Shown one piece after another: positions 19,668-29,732 of a stretch of 64,000 nt of DNA. The stretch is from Methanobrevibacter sp. Its GTDB lineage: Archaea; Methanobacteriota; Methanobacteria; Methanobacteriales; Methanobacteriaceae. Below the pieces are notes generated by a model. The model worked only from the letters and a program-made list of their open reading frames with translations, made no database searches and was not told where the DNA came from. Location: the NCBI GenBank assembly GCA_017652345.1, contig JAGCBE010000292.1:1-64000 (forward strand). The letters are read 5' to 3'. The position numbers and the translations under genes are program-made. Positions within the stretch are counted from its first letter, which is position 1; each line of letters begins with the position of its first letter.

Positions 19668-20273
19668 ATGAGGTTATTAAGTTTAGATATGAGTACAAGA
19701 AGAACAGGGTGGGCTTTTTTTAATGACGGTAAATTAGAGGCTTATAATCTAATTGAAGCAGACGACAAAAATGTTTATGATAGAATGTCAAACACTTATT
19801 TCGCCATTCAAGAATTGGTTTCGTCTTACGACATAGAATATATTGTATGCGAAGATGTCCCTGTGGCTTTACACTCTAACTTACAAACCGGTAAAGATTT
19901 ATGTGTTTTACAAGGTTGTATTGTCATATTATGTTACTTAAACAAACTTGGATTTCATTTGGCTAAACCGACTATCTGGCGTTCTTCGATAGGTTTGAAT
20001 AGATCATTATATAGGTGTAAAATTTGTGGTCACGAAAAAGAGGATATTTCTGGAAAGAACTTTACAATTTGTTCAGTATGTGGCAATAAAGATAAAAAAC
20101 AATTAGAAAAAAACGCGCTAAATGATAGAGAACATTTGAAAAGGCGAGCTGTTGAAATGGCGAATGATGTTTTTGGTTTGGATTTAGAATACATTAGTAA
20201 GAATAGTAAAAATAATGACGACGATATAGCAGAAGCTATTTTAATTGGATATAGTTTTTTTAAAGGAGACTGA
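19668..20273 (+). CDS. RuvC-like Holliday-junction nuclease with zinc insertion
   Basis: 201 residues. The RNase-H fold starts LLSLDMSTRRTGWA (first catalytic Asp), continues with YIVCEDV (Glu), and ends with NNDDDIAEAILIG (final Asp pair). Between them, at about 120-145, sit C-K-I-C and C-S-V-C pairs, a zinc finger inserted in the fold. It would resolve branched DNA before packaging. Its location inside the tail operon, not the replication block, is unusual but seen in some Firmicutes phages. Confidence 0.85.
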   Translation: MRLLSLDMSTRRTGWAFFNDGKLEAYNLIEADDKNVYDRMSNTYFAIQELVSSYDIEYIVCEDVPVALHSNLQTGKDLCVLQGCIVILCYLNKLGFHLAKPTIWRSSIGLNRSLYRCKICGHEKEDISGKNFTICSVCGNKDKKQLEKNALNDREHLKRRAVEMANDVFGLDLEYISKNSKNNDDDIAEAILIGYSFFKGD

Positions 20274-20278
20274 TGATA

Positions 20279-20851
20279 ATGGACGAAAAGATTAAGGTTG
20301 ATTTCAAGAAAAAATCTTATGGAAGTTTTAAGATTGGTGATACTGTTGTTAAAATAAAACATTGGTTGTCGTTACAAGAAGTTACGTTTATTGTTGATGA
20401 ATGTTGTTCTTATTTTAAAGAATTAATTTCGCAAGGGCAAAGCGATGCTATTGCTATAGTTTATACTTTTGCGAAAATGGATATGCTTATTACTCTTTTA
20501 GCTACAAATTTAGATTTGGACGATATTGACGCAGATGTACTAGGAGAGGCTGGCGTATTCAATTTTATACAGGAAAAGGTGTTAAATTATAACGAGATTA
20601 AAAGTGCCATTGTGATTGGTTCAAATATGATTGGCGATGGTATGATTATAGAGCAACTAAGTAATATTGCTTCTTTAGATGATTTAGAAAATGCGCAATC
20701 TAAAATTTCTGACTATATGAATAATGACGAATATTCTGATAAAGTTAAAGGATTAATAGAGGTTATGCTCGCCAATAATCCTAAGGTCGCTAGTGAATTA
20801 GAAAAAGTCGTTTCCAATGGGGATGATGTAAATGGTGGAAATGAAGAATGA
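20279..20851 (+). CDS. Tail assembly chaperone-like protein, 190 residues
   Basis: Starts after AAAGGAG; the ATG at 20279 has better spacing than the one at 20273. It has a short beta N-terminus, then helices (AIAIVYTFAKMDMLITLL), with an acidic C-terminus. It lies two genes before the tape measure, where tail assembly chaperones normally lie. No frameshifted pair like lambda G/GT is seen. Confidence 0.55.
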   Translation: MDEKIKVDFKKKSYGSFKIGDTVVKIKHWLSLQEVTFIVDECCSYFKELISQGQSDAIAIVYTFAKMDMLITLLATNLDLDDIDADVLGEAGVFNFIQEKVLNYNEIKSAIVIGSNMIGDGMIIEQLSNIASLDDLENAQSKISDYMNNDEYSDKVKGLIEVMLANNPKVASELEKVVSNGDDVNGGNEE

Positions 20852-21392
20852 CAGAGAAGTTTATAATGTTATTGGTGGTGTTATTAGAGACGTAATCAAT
20901 GATATGGCTGAATATATATTGGGATTAATTGAAATTAATATAATGCAAATTGTATATGGAAATGGCAATATTCCAAAAGTATATGATCGAACCTGGGAAT
21001 TTTTAAACAGTTGGATGAAAAATGTTGAATCTAGCAATACTCTTAACGAGGTTGTAGCAACAATTTTTAGTGATCCATCTAGGCTTCACTATGACGGAGA
21101 CAACTTTATACACGGAAGTAAATATAGCGGAGACAAAACGGCTGAAATGTCATTATTAATTGAGGAGGGATTGGCTGGTCACGGAAAGGCTATATTTGGC
21201 ACAAAACACCCAGGGGCTAATCCCAGACCGTTTTTTAGCGAAACTATAAAAGTTTTAAATAAGAACGGATTTTTATTCAAAATGTTTAAAGAAGAAATGG
21301 CAAAAAGGGGATTAGAAGTTAAAAAGACTTTTGCTGATATTGGTAGTCAAGAAGAATTTGCCGGTGTATATGCTCCAATTTTAATGATGTAG
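20832..21392 (+). CDS. Minor tail protein, 186 residues
   Basis: Overlaps the previous gene by 20 bases. The helical N-terminus spans a hydrophobic stretch (YILGLIEINIMQIVY); the rest contains HYDGDNFIHGSKY and PGANPRPFFSETI. The latter resembles the conserved motif ahead of the last helix in HK97 gp10-like tail proteins. It stands directly before the tape measure. Confidence 0.55.
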   Translation: MVEMKNDREVYNVIGGVIRDVINDMAEYILGLIEINIMQIVYGNGNIPKVYDRTWEFLNSWMKNVESSNTLNEVVATIFSDPSRLHYDGDNFIHGSKYSGDKTAEMSLLIEEGLAGHGKAIFGTKHPGANPRPFFSETIKVLNKNGFLFKMFKEEMAKRGLEVKKTFADIGSQEEFAGVYAPILMM

Positions 21393-21403
21393 GGTGGTGA
21401 AAA

Positions 21404-24400
21404 ATGTCAACAACAAGAAGTAATAGTGGGAATTATCAGGTCGTTTTATCTGCTAAATTAAATTTAGATTCATTAAACAGTCAGATAAAACAAATTAATA
21501 AAAATCCTCCTGCGATAAAAATATCTGTAGAAATTAGCAAAAAATCTTTAGAAAGAATACAGCAATTAAACGAATTGCTTAATAAGACGCAGGCTTTGAA
21601 TAATTATACAAATGGAATAAAAGAAATTAAGGGCGCATTAGAGTCTTATGAAAAAATTTCTTCTAAGGTTGTAACAGCCACAAAAAACCTGTCTAATGCT
21701 ACAGCCGACATAAGCAAATCTTCGAGTGAGGCTGCAAAACACGTTAAAACATTTGGAGAAAAGGCTATGGAGGCTTTTCAAAAGTTCTCTTTGTGGTCTG
21801 TTGTGTCTGGTGTTTTTTATAAAATAGTGAGGTCTGCCGAACAACTAATTAATACTGTAATTGAATTAGATTCTGCTTTTACTGAGTTGAGTAAGGTTAC
21901 TGATCTTAGCAGAGATAACTTTGATAGAATAACCAAACAGGCATATGATTTAGGTTCTGAGGTTGCGAAAACCACAACAGAGGTAATCAACGCAATGACA
22001 GAATTTGCAAGAGCGGGATATACGATTGGAGAAAGTACGGATGTGCTCGCGAAGAATGCTTTAATGTGGACTAATATAGCCGATGGCACAGTTGATGCTA
22101 GTGAATCTGCTAATATGCTTATTTCTGTTATGAAGGCTTTTAACATTGAAGCTCAAAATACAATACATATAATTGACGCTTTGAACGAGGTAAGTAATAA
22201 TTTCGCGGTAAGTTCTGGTCAATTATCTAATAGCTTAACTAAGTCTTCTGCCGTATTGGGGAATGCTGGCGTTAAGTTTGAAGAGCAACTTGGTCTTATA
22301 ACTGCTCGGAACAGAAATATTAAGAAATGCAAACATAGTTAGTACAGGATTGAAGACAATCAGCTTACGTCTACAAGGTATGGAAGAAGATGGAGAAAAG
22401 GTTAGTGGTTTAACTGCGAAACTTGAATCGGATTTTAATAATTTGGGTTTAACCTTATATAAAGCTAACGGCGATCTTAAAGACACATATCAAATTTTAG
22501 AAGAGCTTGCTCCTGTTTACAAAAATTTAAATACTGAGCAAAAGGCGTATTATACAGAGTTGATAGCGCGGAAAAACAAGAGCGCAAGTTGCCGCTGCTA
22601 TTTTAAACAACTTTGAAACAGCTGTTAAAGCAACAGAAACGGCGTATAATTCTGCTGGATCTGCCGCAAGAGAAAACGCAAAGGTATTAGATAGCTTAAA
22701 TGGTCATTTACAGGCGTTGCGTTCAGAATGGGAATCTTTAGTAAATAGCAAGAGTTTCCAAGACGTTATGAAATTTTTTATTGATTTGGCAAAAGATATT
22801 GTAATTTTAATTAAAGCATTTGGTGGATTAAAAACTATTTTTGTTCAAATTATGGCGATGGTTGCTATCCATAAAGTTCAAATGATGGGAATGGTTGCTG
22901 CTCAACGATTATTTACTGCGGAAGAGATTAAAGGCTTTAGCGCAACAACATTATTCAAACTTGGACTAACTCAATTAAAAACCACTATGGATGTAACAAA
23001 AGTTTCTGCTATAGGATTACAAGCATCCGTGTTCGCTCTGATTGCTGTATTTGGTCTTGTTATATCCGCTATACAAAGTGCAAATCAAGAGCACGAGGCT
23101 ATGATAGAAAGACAGATTGAAGCTGGAGAGGCGGCTACTGCAAACTTAAAGGCGCTATCAGAGAATGTAAATAAATATAAAGAGCTTGCTTCGTCTATGA
23201 GTTTAACATCAACAGAGGCAGAAGAATTAGACGATGTAGAAAACACATTAGTTAATACTCTTGGTGAGAAAGCAGAAGCGTTAAGTCATTTAAAGAAAGG
23301 AACAGATGAGTATAGAGATGCCGTTATTAAGCTAACTGAGGCAGAGATAGAAAGACTAAAACTTGACAAAGAAAAGGCTTTAACGGCAGCAAAAGAGAAG
23401 TTTACGGGTACAGTTAATCCAGTTTTTGGTTACGGATTAGACGGGCAGGCGTGGCAGATTTCTTCTGGTTGGGATAAAGCAGGAGAAGCTGTGCTTGGCG
23501 GACTTGGTTTAACCGATGCGTACGCTTTAGGTGGCGCCACATTTTTACCTATATTGAATGCAAAACGAGAATATATGTATGGAGATATGAACGAAATACA
23601 ATATGGTGTTGCTGAATATGAGGCTGCTCGTAAAGCATTAGAGGAATTAGAAAAGGCTGCGCATAATTTTAGAATTGCGCAAGATGATTTAAGTGCTGGT
23701 GCGATTGAGAATGGTGACTATTATAAAAATCTTACTAAAATTGTTGAAAGAGATAGAGAGGCTTTTGAACAATGGAGAGATACACAGTTTGACGTTTTTG
23801 TTTCTTTAACAAGTGGCAATAATGCCATTATAGATAGTCAGCAAGAGTATGCAAATTTATTAAGTAGAATTGTAGAGAGTAATGATTTAAATAATCAACA
23901 AAAAAGGATTTTAATTGAATTGGCGGAACAGACATATCCGTCGTTTTCTGAGTCGGTTGAAGTCGCAGACATACAAATAAAAAAACTCACAACATCTTTT
24001 GCAGAAGAATTAGATAGTCTTAAAGAACTAGATTCCGCATATAGCGCTCTTTCTTCCGCCGTTGATGAATATAATGAAAATGGATATTTAAGTGCCAATA
24101 CTATTGAAACATTAATTAATAAATATTCTGATTATTTACAATACTTGGTAGATGAAGATGGTCAGCTAGTTTTAAATGAAAGCAGTCTTAGAGACTTAGT
24201 TGAGGCAAAAAAAGAAGACATAAAAGCCACAATTATACAAGAGGCTTTGAATAGGATTGATTCGTTAAAGGCTCAATCTAAAGAAGAACAGGAACTTGCT
24301 AGTTCTATCGCTCAACAAACAGAAGAAATAAAGAAAAACAACCAGGCTAGATTTGAAGCCCTTGCTCTTTTGCCAATGGAGGATTTTGGTGAGAATGCTG

Positions 24401-26232
24401 AGGCATTTAAAAAAATTATCGATGAAACACAGCAAAAACTAGCGTTATTAAGTCAATGGTTTGTTGGTGGTGGTTCTGGTTCTGGTAGCTCTAGTTCCAA
24501 GAAAACAACAGACGTTTGGAAAGAGGCTTTTACTAAGGCATATAATGATTTAAAAAATAGAAGAGATAGGGACTTAATAGATAATGAGCAATACTATAAA
24601 GAGCTTGGAGAACTTAACGATAAATATTTTAAAGATAGGGTTGAATATGCCGAAGAATATGCGAAATATGAATTAGAATTATATAAAGGTTTACAAACTC
24701 TATTTAAAGAGTATATTGACGAATTAAATCACGAGTACACAATGTTAGAAAATCAAGGTGCAGATAAAAACACGTTGATTGATAAGTACAAGGAAATTCA
24801 AGAGGAATTACATAGACAGGCAGAATATTATAGGTCTTTAAATTTAGAGGGTAACAAGGAATTAATTGATGATTTGTCTGAACAATGGTGGAAATATCAA
24901 AAGAATATAGATAAATTATCTCAAGAGATAGAAGAGGAAAGAAAAAAGCAAGTAGAAGAAAGATTCTCTAATTTACGAGATGTCGCATTAGAAATAATAG
25001 AGTCCCAAATAAAAGAGAAACAAGCAGCATTAGAAGAACAAAATGCGTTATTAGACGAACAAATAGACAAATACAAAGAAGAAGAAGACACTTTAGGCGA
25101 CCAAAAAGACATAGAAGAAAAACTTTTGAAAATAGAAGAGGCAAGGAAAAAGTTAGCCGAGGCTAAAAATCAAAAGGTTAGAATTTATAGAGAAGGTCAA
25201 GGGTTTGTTTATGAAACGGATTTTGACGCTGTATATTCTGCTCAAAAAGAATTAGATTCTTTATTGGAAGATTGGAATTTATTTCAAGAAAAGGCTAGAA
25301 TTTCTGATATTGTCGCTCAGCTTGAAAATGAGAAACAAGCTAACAAAGATAGGGTAGACCAAGAGATAGCTGACCTTAATAAATTAAAAGATGCTTGGGA
25401 TAAGAGTTTGGATATGGCTAAGAATGTTGAAGATTATCAAGGTTGGTTGACTAAAATTAAAAACACAGAGAATAAAAGTTTTCAGGAAAGACTAAAATCT
25501 GTTCAAGAGTTTGTTAAGGCTTACAATAGGGAAATGAACTCTTTGCAAACAAATGTGGCAAATGTAACCTCAACACAAAGCGGCTCTTCTGGTGATTATT
25601 CTGGTGTAGTTACAAAAAAATATAATGGTGTAGAATATAACCCTAATGTTGATTATCAGGCACTAATTAATAACGCTGAGTCTTCTGGTGCTCCCGGAGA
25701 TTATCTGGTTGAATTAGAGAAAAAGAGGAATGCCAAAATTATGGGAGAAGGTATGACGGAACAACAAATGACTTATAAATATACCTCTGGCGGTGGTTCT
25801 TCTAGTAGTAAATCTTCTAAAAGCTCTTCGCCAGAATCTTCGTCTCAGTCGGCACATTCCCCAGTTAGAGAATCTAGTTCATCTGGCGGTTCTTTATTAA
25901 ACACGGCGGTTAACTTTATTAAATCTATTACTGGCTTGGCTTCTGGAACGGAACACGCAGATGGAATGCCTCACTTTGTTGGAGAGGACGGACCGGAGTT
26001 ATATGTACCTCCGAGAGGCTCTTCAATTATACCGAATGATTTAACATCTAACCTAATGGCTTGGGGAAGTATCAACCCTATGCAATTAGTTGGAGCGATG
26101 AGTGGAGGCGGTAATACGACCATTGAGGTTTCAAATATTACTTTGCCGAATGTTACTGATGCGCATTCTTTTGTTGAAGAATTAAAAAATTTTAAAGGCT
26201 TTGCTGTTCAAAAACAAAGTTATAGAGTTTAA
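21404..26232 (+). CDS. Tape measure protein, two CGGA +1 shifts
   Basis: About 1608 residues when both shifts are read. The N-terminal 340 residues contain the tape-measure core: a membrane-like segment, FTELSKVTDLSRDNFDR, AMTEFARAGY, and after the shifts TEILRNANIVSTGLKT and KTRAQVAAAI. Long coiled coils follow, and near the C-terminus ASGTEHADGMPHF with VGEDGPELYVPP, typical of tape-measure ends. The frame changes +1 at 22307 and again at 22569, both in-frame CGGA. The protein sets tail length and helps DNA entry. Three unjoined fragments would be non-functional. Confidence 0.9.
22307..22310 (+). other. CGGA +1 recoding site 3 (tape measure)
   Basis: CGG follows GCT. The shift gives ITA-x-TEILRNAN, matching tape measures, which have a small residue here. 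The unshifted frame stops at 22342. Skipping C gives glycine. Confidence 0.9.
22569..22572 (+). other. CGGA +1 recoding site 4 (tape measure)
   Basis: CGG follows GCG. The shift gives LIA-x-KTRAQVAAAI, where tape measures conserve G-K before R. Glycine from GGA fits the family exactly. The unshifted frame stops at 22616. Confidence 0.9.
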
Positions 26233-26248
26233 TAAGGGGTGTGTGTAA

Positions 26249-26512
26249 TTGGGTAATGAAAACAAAGACGCAATTAATGCTTTAATCGACGGAATTCAGT
26301 ATATTGTTAAAGAGATGATAGCAAGCGCCCCTTTTGATAAGGTAAAGAATGGCAAGATTGTTTCTGAAAATTCTGATGGTACTTATACTGTTTCTATTGA
26401 TAATAGAGATTATATTGCAAAGTCTATACACGATACTACTCTATCCGTTGGCACCGTTGTTAAAGTAATGATTCCTCAAAACGATTATAGTAGTATGTTT
26501 ATTTTAAATTAG
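26249..26512 (+). CDS. Small tail or baseplate protein, 87 residues
   Basis: TTG start after AAGGGGTGTGTG. The C-terminal 50 residues (NGKIVSENSDGTYTVS, GTVVKVMIPQ) look like a small OB-type beta barrel, as in baseplate or spike-associated proteins. It directly follows the tape measure. Function is inferred only from fold impression and position. Confidence 0.55.
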   Translation: MGNENKDAINALIDGIQYIVKEMIASAPFDKVKNGKIVSENSDGTYTVSIDNRDYIAKSIHDTTLSVGTVVKVMIPQNDYSSMFILN

Positions 26513-26535
26513 TTTTATCAAAAGAGGGGGATAAA

Positions 26536-27253
26536 ATGGAGCTTATAGCAGTAATTAAGGCTCTCTTAGAGGTTGGCGTATTAGCTCTTTGTTCTGCCGT
26601 TGTTATTTGGCAGGTTATTAATGACAAAAAAAGACAACTTGAAAGAGATTCAAACTATAGTTCATTCACGCAAGAAATTATAAATCAGCTTAGAGATCAG
26701 AACGATTTAATGCTCCAACAAATTATAAAAAAGGTGGATATGGGGCATACAATCACAAAAGAAGAAGATAATGATACGGCTAGAGTTGAAAAAGAGTTGG
26801 AATTATATTTATCTCAAATATTAAAAGAAACCAATGCGAATAGGGTTTCTCTTTTTAGGTATCATAACGGCGGGAAAGATTATAATGGGCGTTCCTTTTT
26901 GAGAATGAGTATGACTAATGAGGTAGTTAAATGTGGAACAGGTCTTATTCAGCCTCAATGTCAAAACTTGTTTAGAAGTATGTTTTTCCGGATTGGTGCA
27001 CTCATTAGAAGACAATGGTGTTGATTATATTGACGATGTGGAGACAATTAAAGAAAAAGATACTGGATTTTATAGGTATTTAAAAGATTTTGGAATTATA
27101 TCTAAATATAGTATTGCCGTTTATAGTTCCGATAATGCTATGATTGGTTTTGTTACTGTTGATTTTTCAAATAAAGACGATGTTGACATAGAAAATGTAA
27201 CGCGTTGTGTTCAGGATAAAAAAATTAAAATTGAAACATTATTAAATTTGTAG
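26536..27253 (+). CDS. GAF-like membrane protein, one CGGA shift
   Basis: 238 residues after joining. An N-terminal membrane helix (ALLEVGVLALCSAVVIW) is followed by a short coiled coil and a GAF-like domain from about residue 90, with ANRVSLFRYHNGG, then YSIAVYSSDNAMIGFVTVDF as the last strands. The break at 26989 falls in the middle of the domain; the two parts complete one fold only after a +1 shift. It stands just before amidase and holin, so a role in lysis timing or membrane sensing is possible. Confidence 0.75.
26989..26992 (+). other. CGGA +1 recoding site 5 (GAF-like protein)
   Basis: CGG follows TTC. The shift gives MFF-x-LVHSLEDNGVDY, continuing the GAF-like domain. The unshifted frame stops at 27024. 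Confidence 0.85.
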
Positions 27254-27261
27254 GTGATAAT

Positions 27262-28020
27262 ATGAATATAATAAAGTCGTATTTAACTAAAAATAACTGT
27301 TATTTATCTGCTAGGAAGTTAATACCACAAGGGATTATGGTTCATTCAACGGCGTGCCCTGGAGTTATGCACAATAATTTTTTGTCTTCTTGGAACGTAC
27401 CTAAGCCGAATGGTGTTAGCGTTTGTGTGCACGGATTTTTAGATAACACCGGGTTTTATCAGACTCTTCCGTGGAACTTTCAGGCGTGGCACGCAGGAGG
27501 TTCAGCCAATAGGGTCTTGATTGGTTTTGAGGTTTGTGAGCCAAAGAATTATGCGGATAAAGAGTATTTTAGAAATGTTAAACAAAAAGTTATAGATTTA
27601 TGTGTTTATTTATGTAGAGAGTTTAATTTACCTTCTAGTTCTATTACAACACATTGTGAGGGCAATCAAAGATATGGTTCTTCTTATGCAAGTGCTCATG
27701 CAGATATAGACCATTGGTGGAAAAAATATCATAACTATACGATGGATGATTTAAGACATGACGTTGAAGTAGAATTAAAGAAAATAGAGGTGGAAGAAAA
27801 AATGATAAAAGAATTTATTGATATATATGGAGAAGATGTTGTAAGGGCTGGTCTTACTAAACTTTTTGATAGTGAAAAATATAAAAACGAAGCGTCTGAT
27901 TGGGCTAAAGAAGAACTTGAAGAGGCTATAAAATTAGGTATAACAGATGGTTCTCGCCCAAGAGATTTGTCTTCGAGACAAGAAGTGGCTTTAATGGTAA
28001 ATCGTGCCATTAAAAAATAA
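27262..28020 (+). CDS. N-acetylmuramoyl-L-alanine amidase (endolysin) with SLH-like tail
   Basis: The N-terminal 170 residues are an amidase_2-type domain: MVHSTACPG (first zinc His), FQAWHAGG, IGFEVCEP, and SAHADIDHWW with the late zinc His/Asp. The enzyme cuts peptidoglycan between MurNAc and L-Ala. The last 65 residues resemble an S-layer-homology module: ASDWAKEELEEAIKLGI, then LSSRQEVALMVNRAI, which may anchor the lysin to secondary wall polymers. Holin follows two genes downstream. Confidence 0.9.
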   Translation: MNIIKSYLTKNNCYLSARKLIPQGIMVHSTACPGVMHNNFLSSWNVPKPNGVSVCVHGFLDNTGFYQTLPWNFQAWHAGGSANRVLIGFEVCEPKNYADKEYFRNVKQKVIDLCVYLCREFNLPSSSITTHCEGNQRYGSSYASAHADIDHWWKKYHNYTMDDLRHDVEVELKKIEVEEKMIKEFIDIYGEDVVRAGLTKLFDSEKYKNEASDWAKEELEEAIKLGITDGSRPRDLSSRQEVALMVNRAIKK

Positions 28021-28058
28021 TGTTTTTACATTATTATATATTTTAAGGAGTGATATAA

Positions 28059-28259
28059 ATGGATTACAAAACGAAGAAAGATGAAATGAAAAAGAAGTAT
28101 GAGGATGCGGTAAACGCTATTAGTGTTGCAAATGGAGTTGATGTTGGGGTCGCATTTGAAATGTTGAGAGCTGACATAATCAATGGTGGGAAATACCCAT
28201 TTGTAAATGAGGAAGAATTTAAAAAGGATTATGAAGAGTTATTGAGTTATTGTGGATAA
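28059..28259 (+). CDS. Small hypothetical protein, 66 residues
   Basis: TTAAGGAGTGAT precedes the ATG. It is acidic and helical, with no membrane segment. It lies between amidase and holin and may be a lysis regulator or antiholin, but nothing in the sequence shows this. Confidence 0.6.
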   Translation: MDYKTKKDEMKKKYEDAVNAISVANGVDVGVAFEMLRADIINGGKYPFVNEEEFKKDYEELLSYCG

Positions 28260-28277
28260 AATTTGGGGTGAATTAAT

Positions 28278-28604
28278 ATGTGGGATGTTTTATTACCAAT
28301 TTTAGTGACTACTCTTACAACTATTTTATCATATATTGGATTAAGGCTTCGTTCTCTTTATGAACAGTACATTAACACTAAGGAAAAGGAAGCCGTTGTA
28401 AGAAATACTGTTAGATATATAGAACAGGTTTTTGGCGCGCTAAAAGGGGCTGAAAAATTAGAGAAAGCCAAAATTACCGCTTTAGATTGGTTGCACGAAA
28501 AGGGTATTGAAATTAGTGATGCCGAACTAACCATATTAATTGAAAGTTCAGTAAAGGCTCTCAAGGGTAGCTTTTATGTAGAGGAAAATAAAGAGGAGAT
28601 TTAA
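28278..28604 (+). CDS. Holin, LLH family
   Basis: 108 residues: one N-terminal membrane helix (LLPILVTTLTTILSYIGL), then a charged helix with VRNTVRYIEQVF, a Lys-rich turn, and DWLHEKGIEISDAELTILIE. This order matches Lactobacillus phage LL-H-type holins. It makes membrane holes to release the endolysin. Its stop codon lies within the following hairpin. Confidence 0.85.
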   Translation: MWDVLLPILVTTLTTILSYIGLRLRSLYEQYINTKEKEAVVRNTVRYIEQVFGALKGAEKLEKAKITALDWLHEKGIEISDAELTILIESSVKALKGSFYVEENKEEI

Positions 28605-28616
28605 TCTCCTCTTTTA
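28591..28616 (+). terminator. Terminator at the end of the holin gene
   Basis: AAGAGGAGAT pairs perfectly with ATCTCCTCTT around a TTA loop, followed by TTAT. It overlaps the holin stop codon. The short T tract makes it moderately convincing. Confidence 0.6.
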
Positions 28617-28637
28617 TAACGAAAGGAGGAGATTTGT

Positions 28638-29732
28638 GTGGCATTACAAAAGCCAATAGTTAATGCAATAGCTGCATTTGATGCCAGCTCGGCGCATACT
28701 ATTAGTTTTGTTGTAAATGGTGGAGACCAGGTTACAGCAAATAGAGCTATAATTAAATTAGGTTCAACTAATGAAGTATTATATGATGATACACAAACCA
28801 CATTTGCATTACAACATACTATACCGGCAAACACTTTAACAAATGGAAACTATTATACGATACAAATTCAAACATTTAATTATCTTGACGATTCTAGTAT
28901 TTTAAGCGCTCCTATAACTTTTTATTGTTATAGCACACCAACTTTTGAATTTAATAATTTACCTACAAACAATGTTCTAAAAAATGCGAGCTATAATTTT
29001 GAACTATCTTATAATCAAACAGAAGGAGAGGCTTTAAGTTCGTATATTATTAATGTATATAATTCTTCTCAGTTATTAATTTGGACGAGTGACACGGTTT
29101 ATGTTGGCGCGAATGGAGTTCCTCCTACCACATTTAAGGCTATGGTTTCTGGTTTTGAAGATAGCTCTTTTTATTACATTAGAGCTGTTGCTCAAACCAC
29201 CCAATTTACAGAATTAGATACGGGATATATTTTATTAACGACTGCGTTTGACGCAAAAAGTATTTATACACAGCTGTTAGTGACGAATAATAGTTGTGAC
29301 GGTTATGTTACGATTACTTCAAATGTTATGAGTTTGGACGGAACAACGAATCCTACACCTCCGGTTTATATAAACAATGAGGAATTAGACTTAACGGATC
29401 CGGATAGCTATGTAACGTGGGATAACTCTTTTGGTATATATGGGGTTTATACAGCAAGAGTTTGGTTAAGAAACCCTACTATAGACTCTATTATAATGAC
29501 AATTTATAACGCTAGTAATCCAAATGAAAACATTACGTTATATGTTAGGGAAACAACAATAAGTAATGTTGAATATATATATGTAGAAGCATATTATGTT
29601 GATTCAAATGGATTATTAGGATATATTTATAGTAATAATATCGCGAAACCAGCTTCTACCGATCAAATTTTTATTTGGTTGCAAAAACGTGATGGTATGT
29701 ACGATTTAATTTTGGCGGAGGTGGAAGAATAA
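28638..29732 (+). CDS. Baseplate or fibre protein with Ig/FN3-like repeats, 364 residues
   Basis: GTG start with AAAGGAGGAGA upstream. It is almost wholly beta, with repeating strand patterns (HTISFVVNGGD, YYTIQIQTFNYLD, SSYIINVYNSS, YYIRAVAQTT) suggesting two or three Ig or fibronectin-type domains, then a C-terminal domain of unknown type. It is probably a virion surface protein binding sugars. Confidence 0.6.
   Translation: MALQKPIVNAIAAFDASSAHTISFVVNGGDQVTANRAIIKLGSTNEVLYDDTQTTFALQHTIPANTLTNGNYYTIQIQTFNYLDDSSILSAPITFYCYSTPTFEFNNLPTNNVLKNASYNFELSYNQTEGEALSSYIINVYNSSQLLIWTSDTVYVGANGVPPTTFKAMVSGFEDSSFYYIRAVAQTTQFTELDTGYILLTTAFDAKSIYTQLLVTNNSCDGYVTITSNVMSLDGTTNPTPPVYINNEELDLTDPDSYVTWDNSFGIYGVYTARVWLRNPTIDSIIMTIYNASNPNENITLYVRETTISNVEYIYVEAYYVDSNGLLGYIYSNNIAKPASTDQIFIWLQKRDGMYDLILAEVEE

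Noticed and set aside
21404..26232. Intron or inserted element splitting the tape measure
   Set aside because: The frames overlap and join without extra sequence; only a one-base shift is needed at each site.
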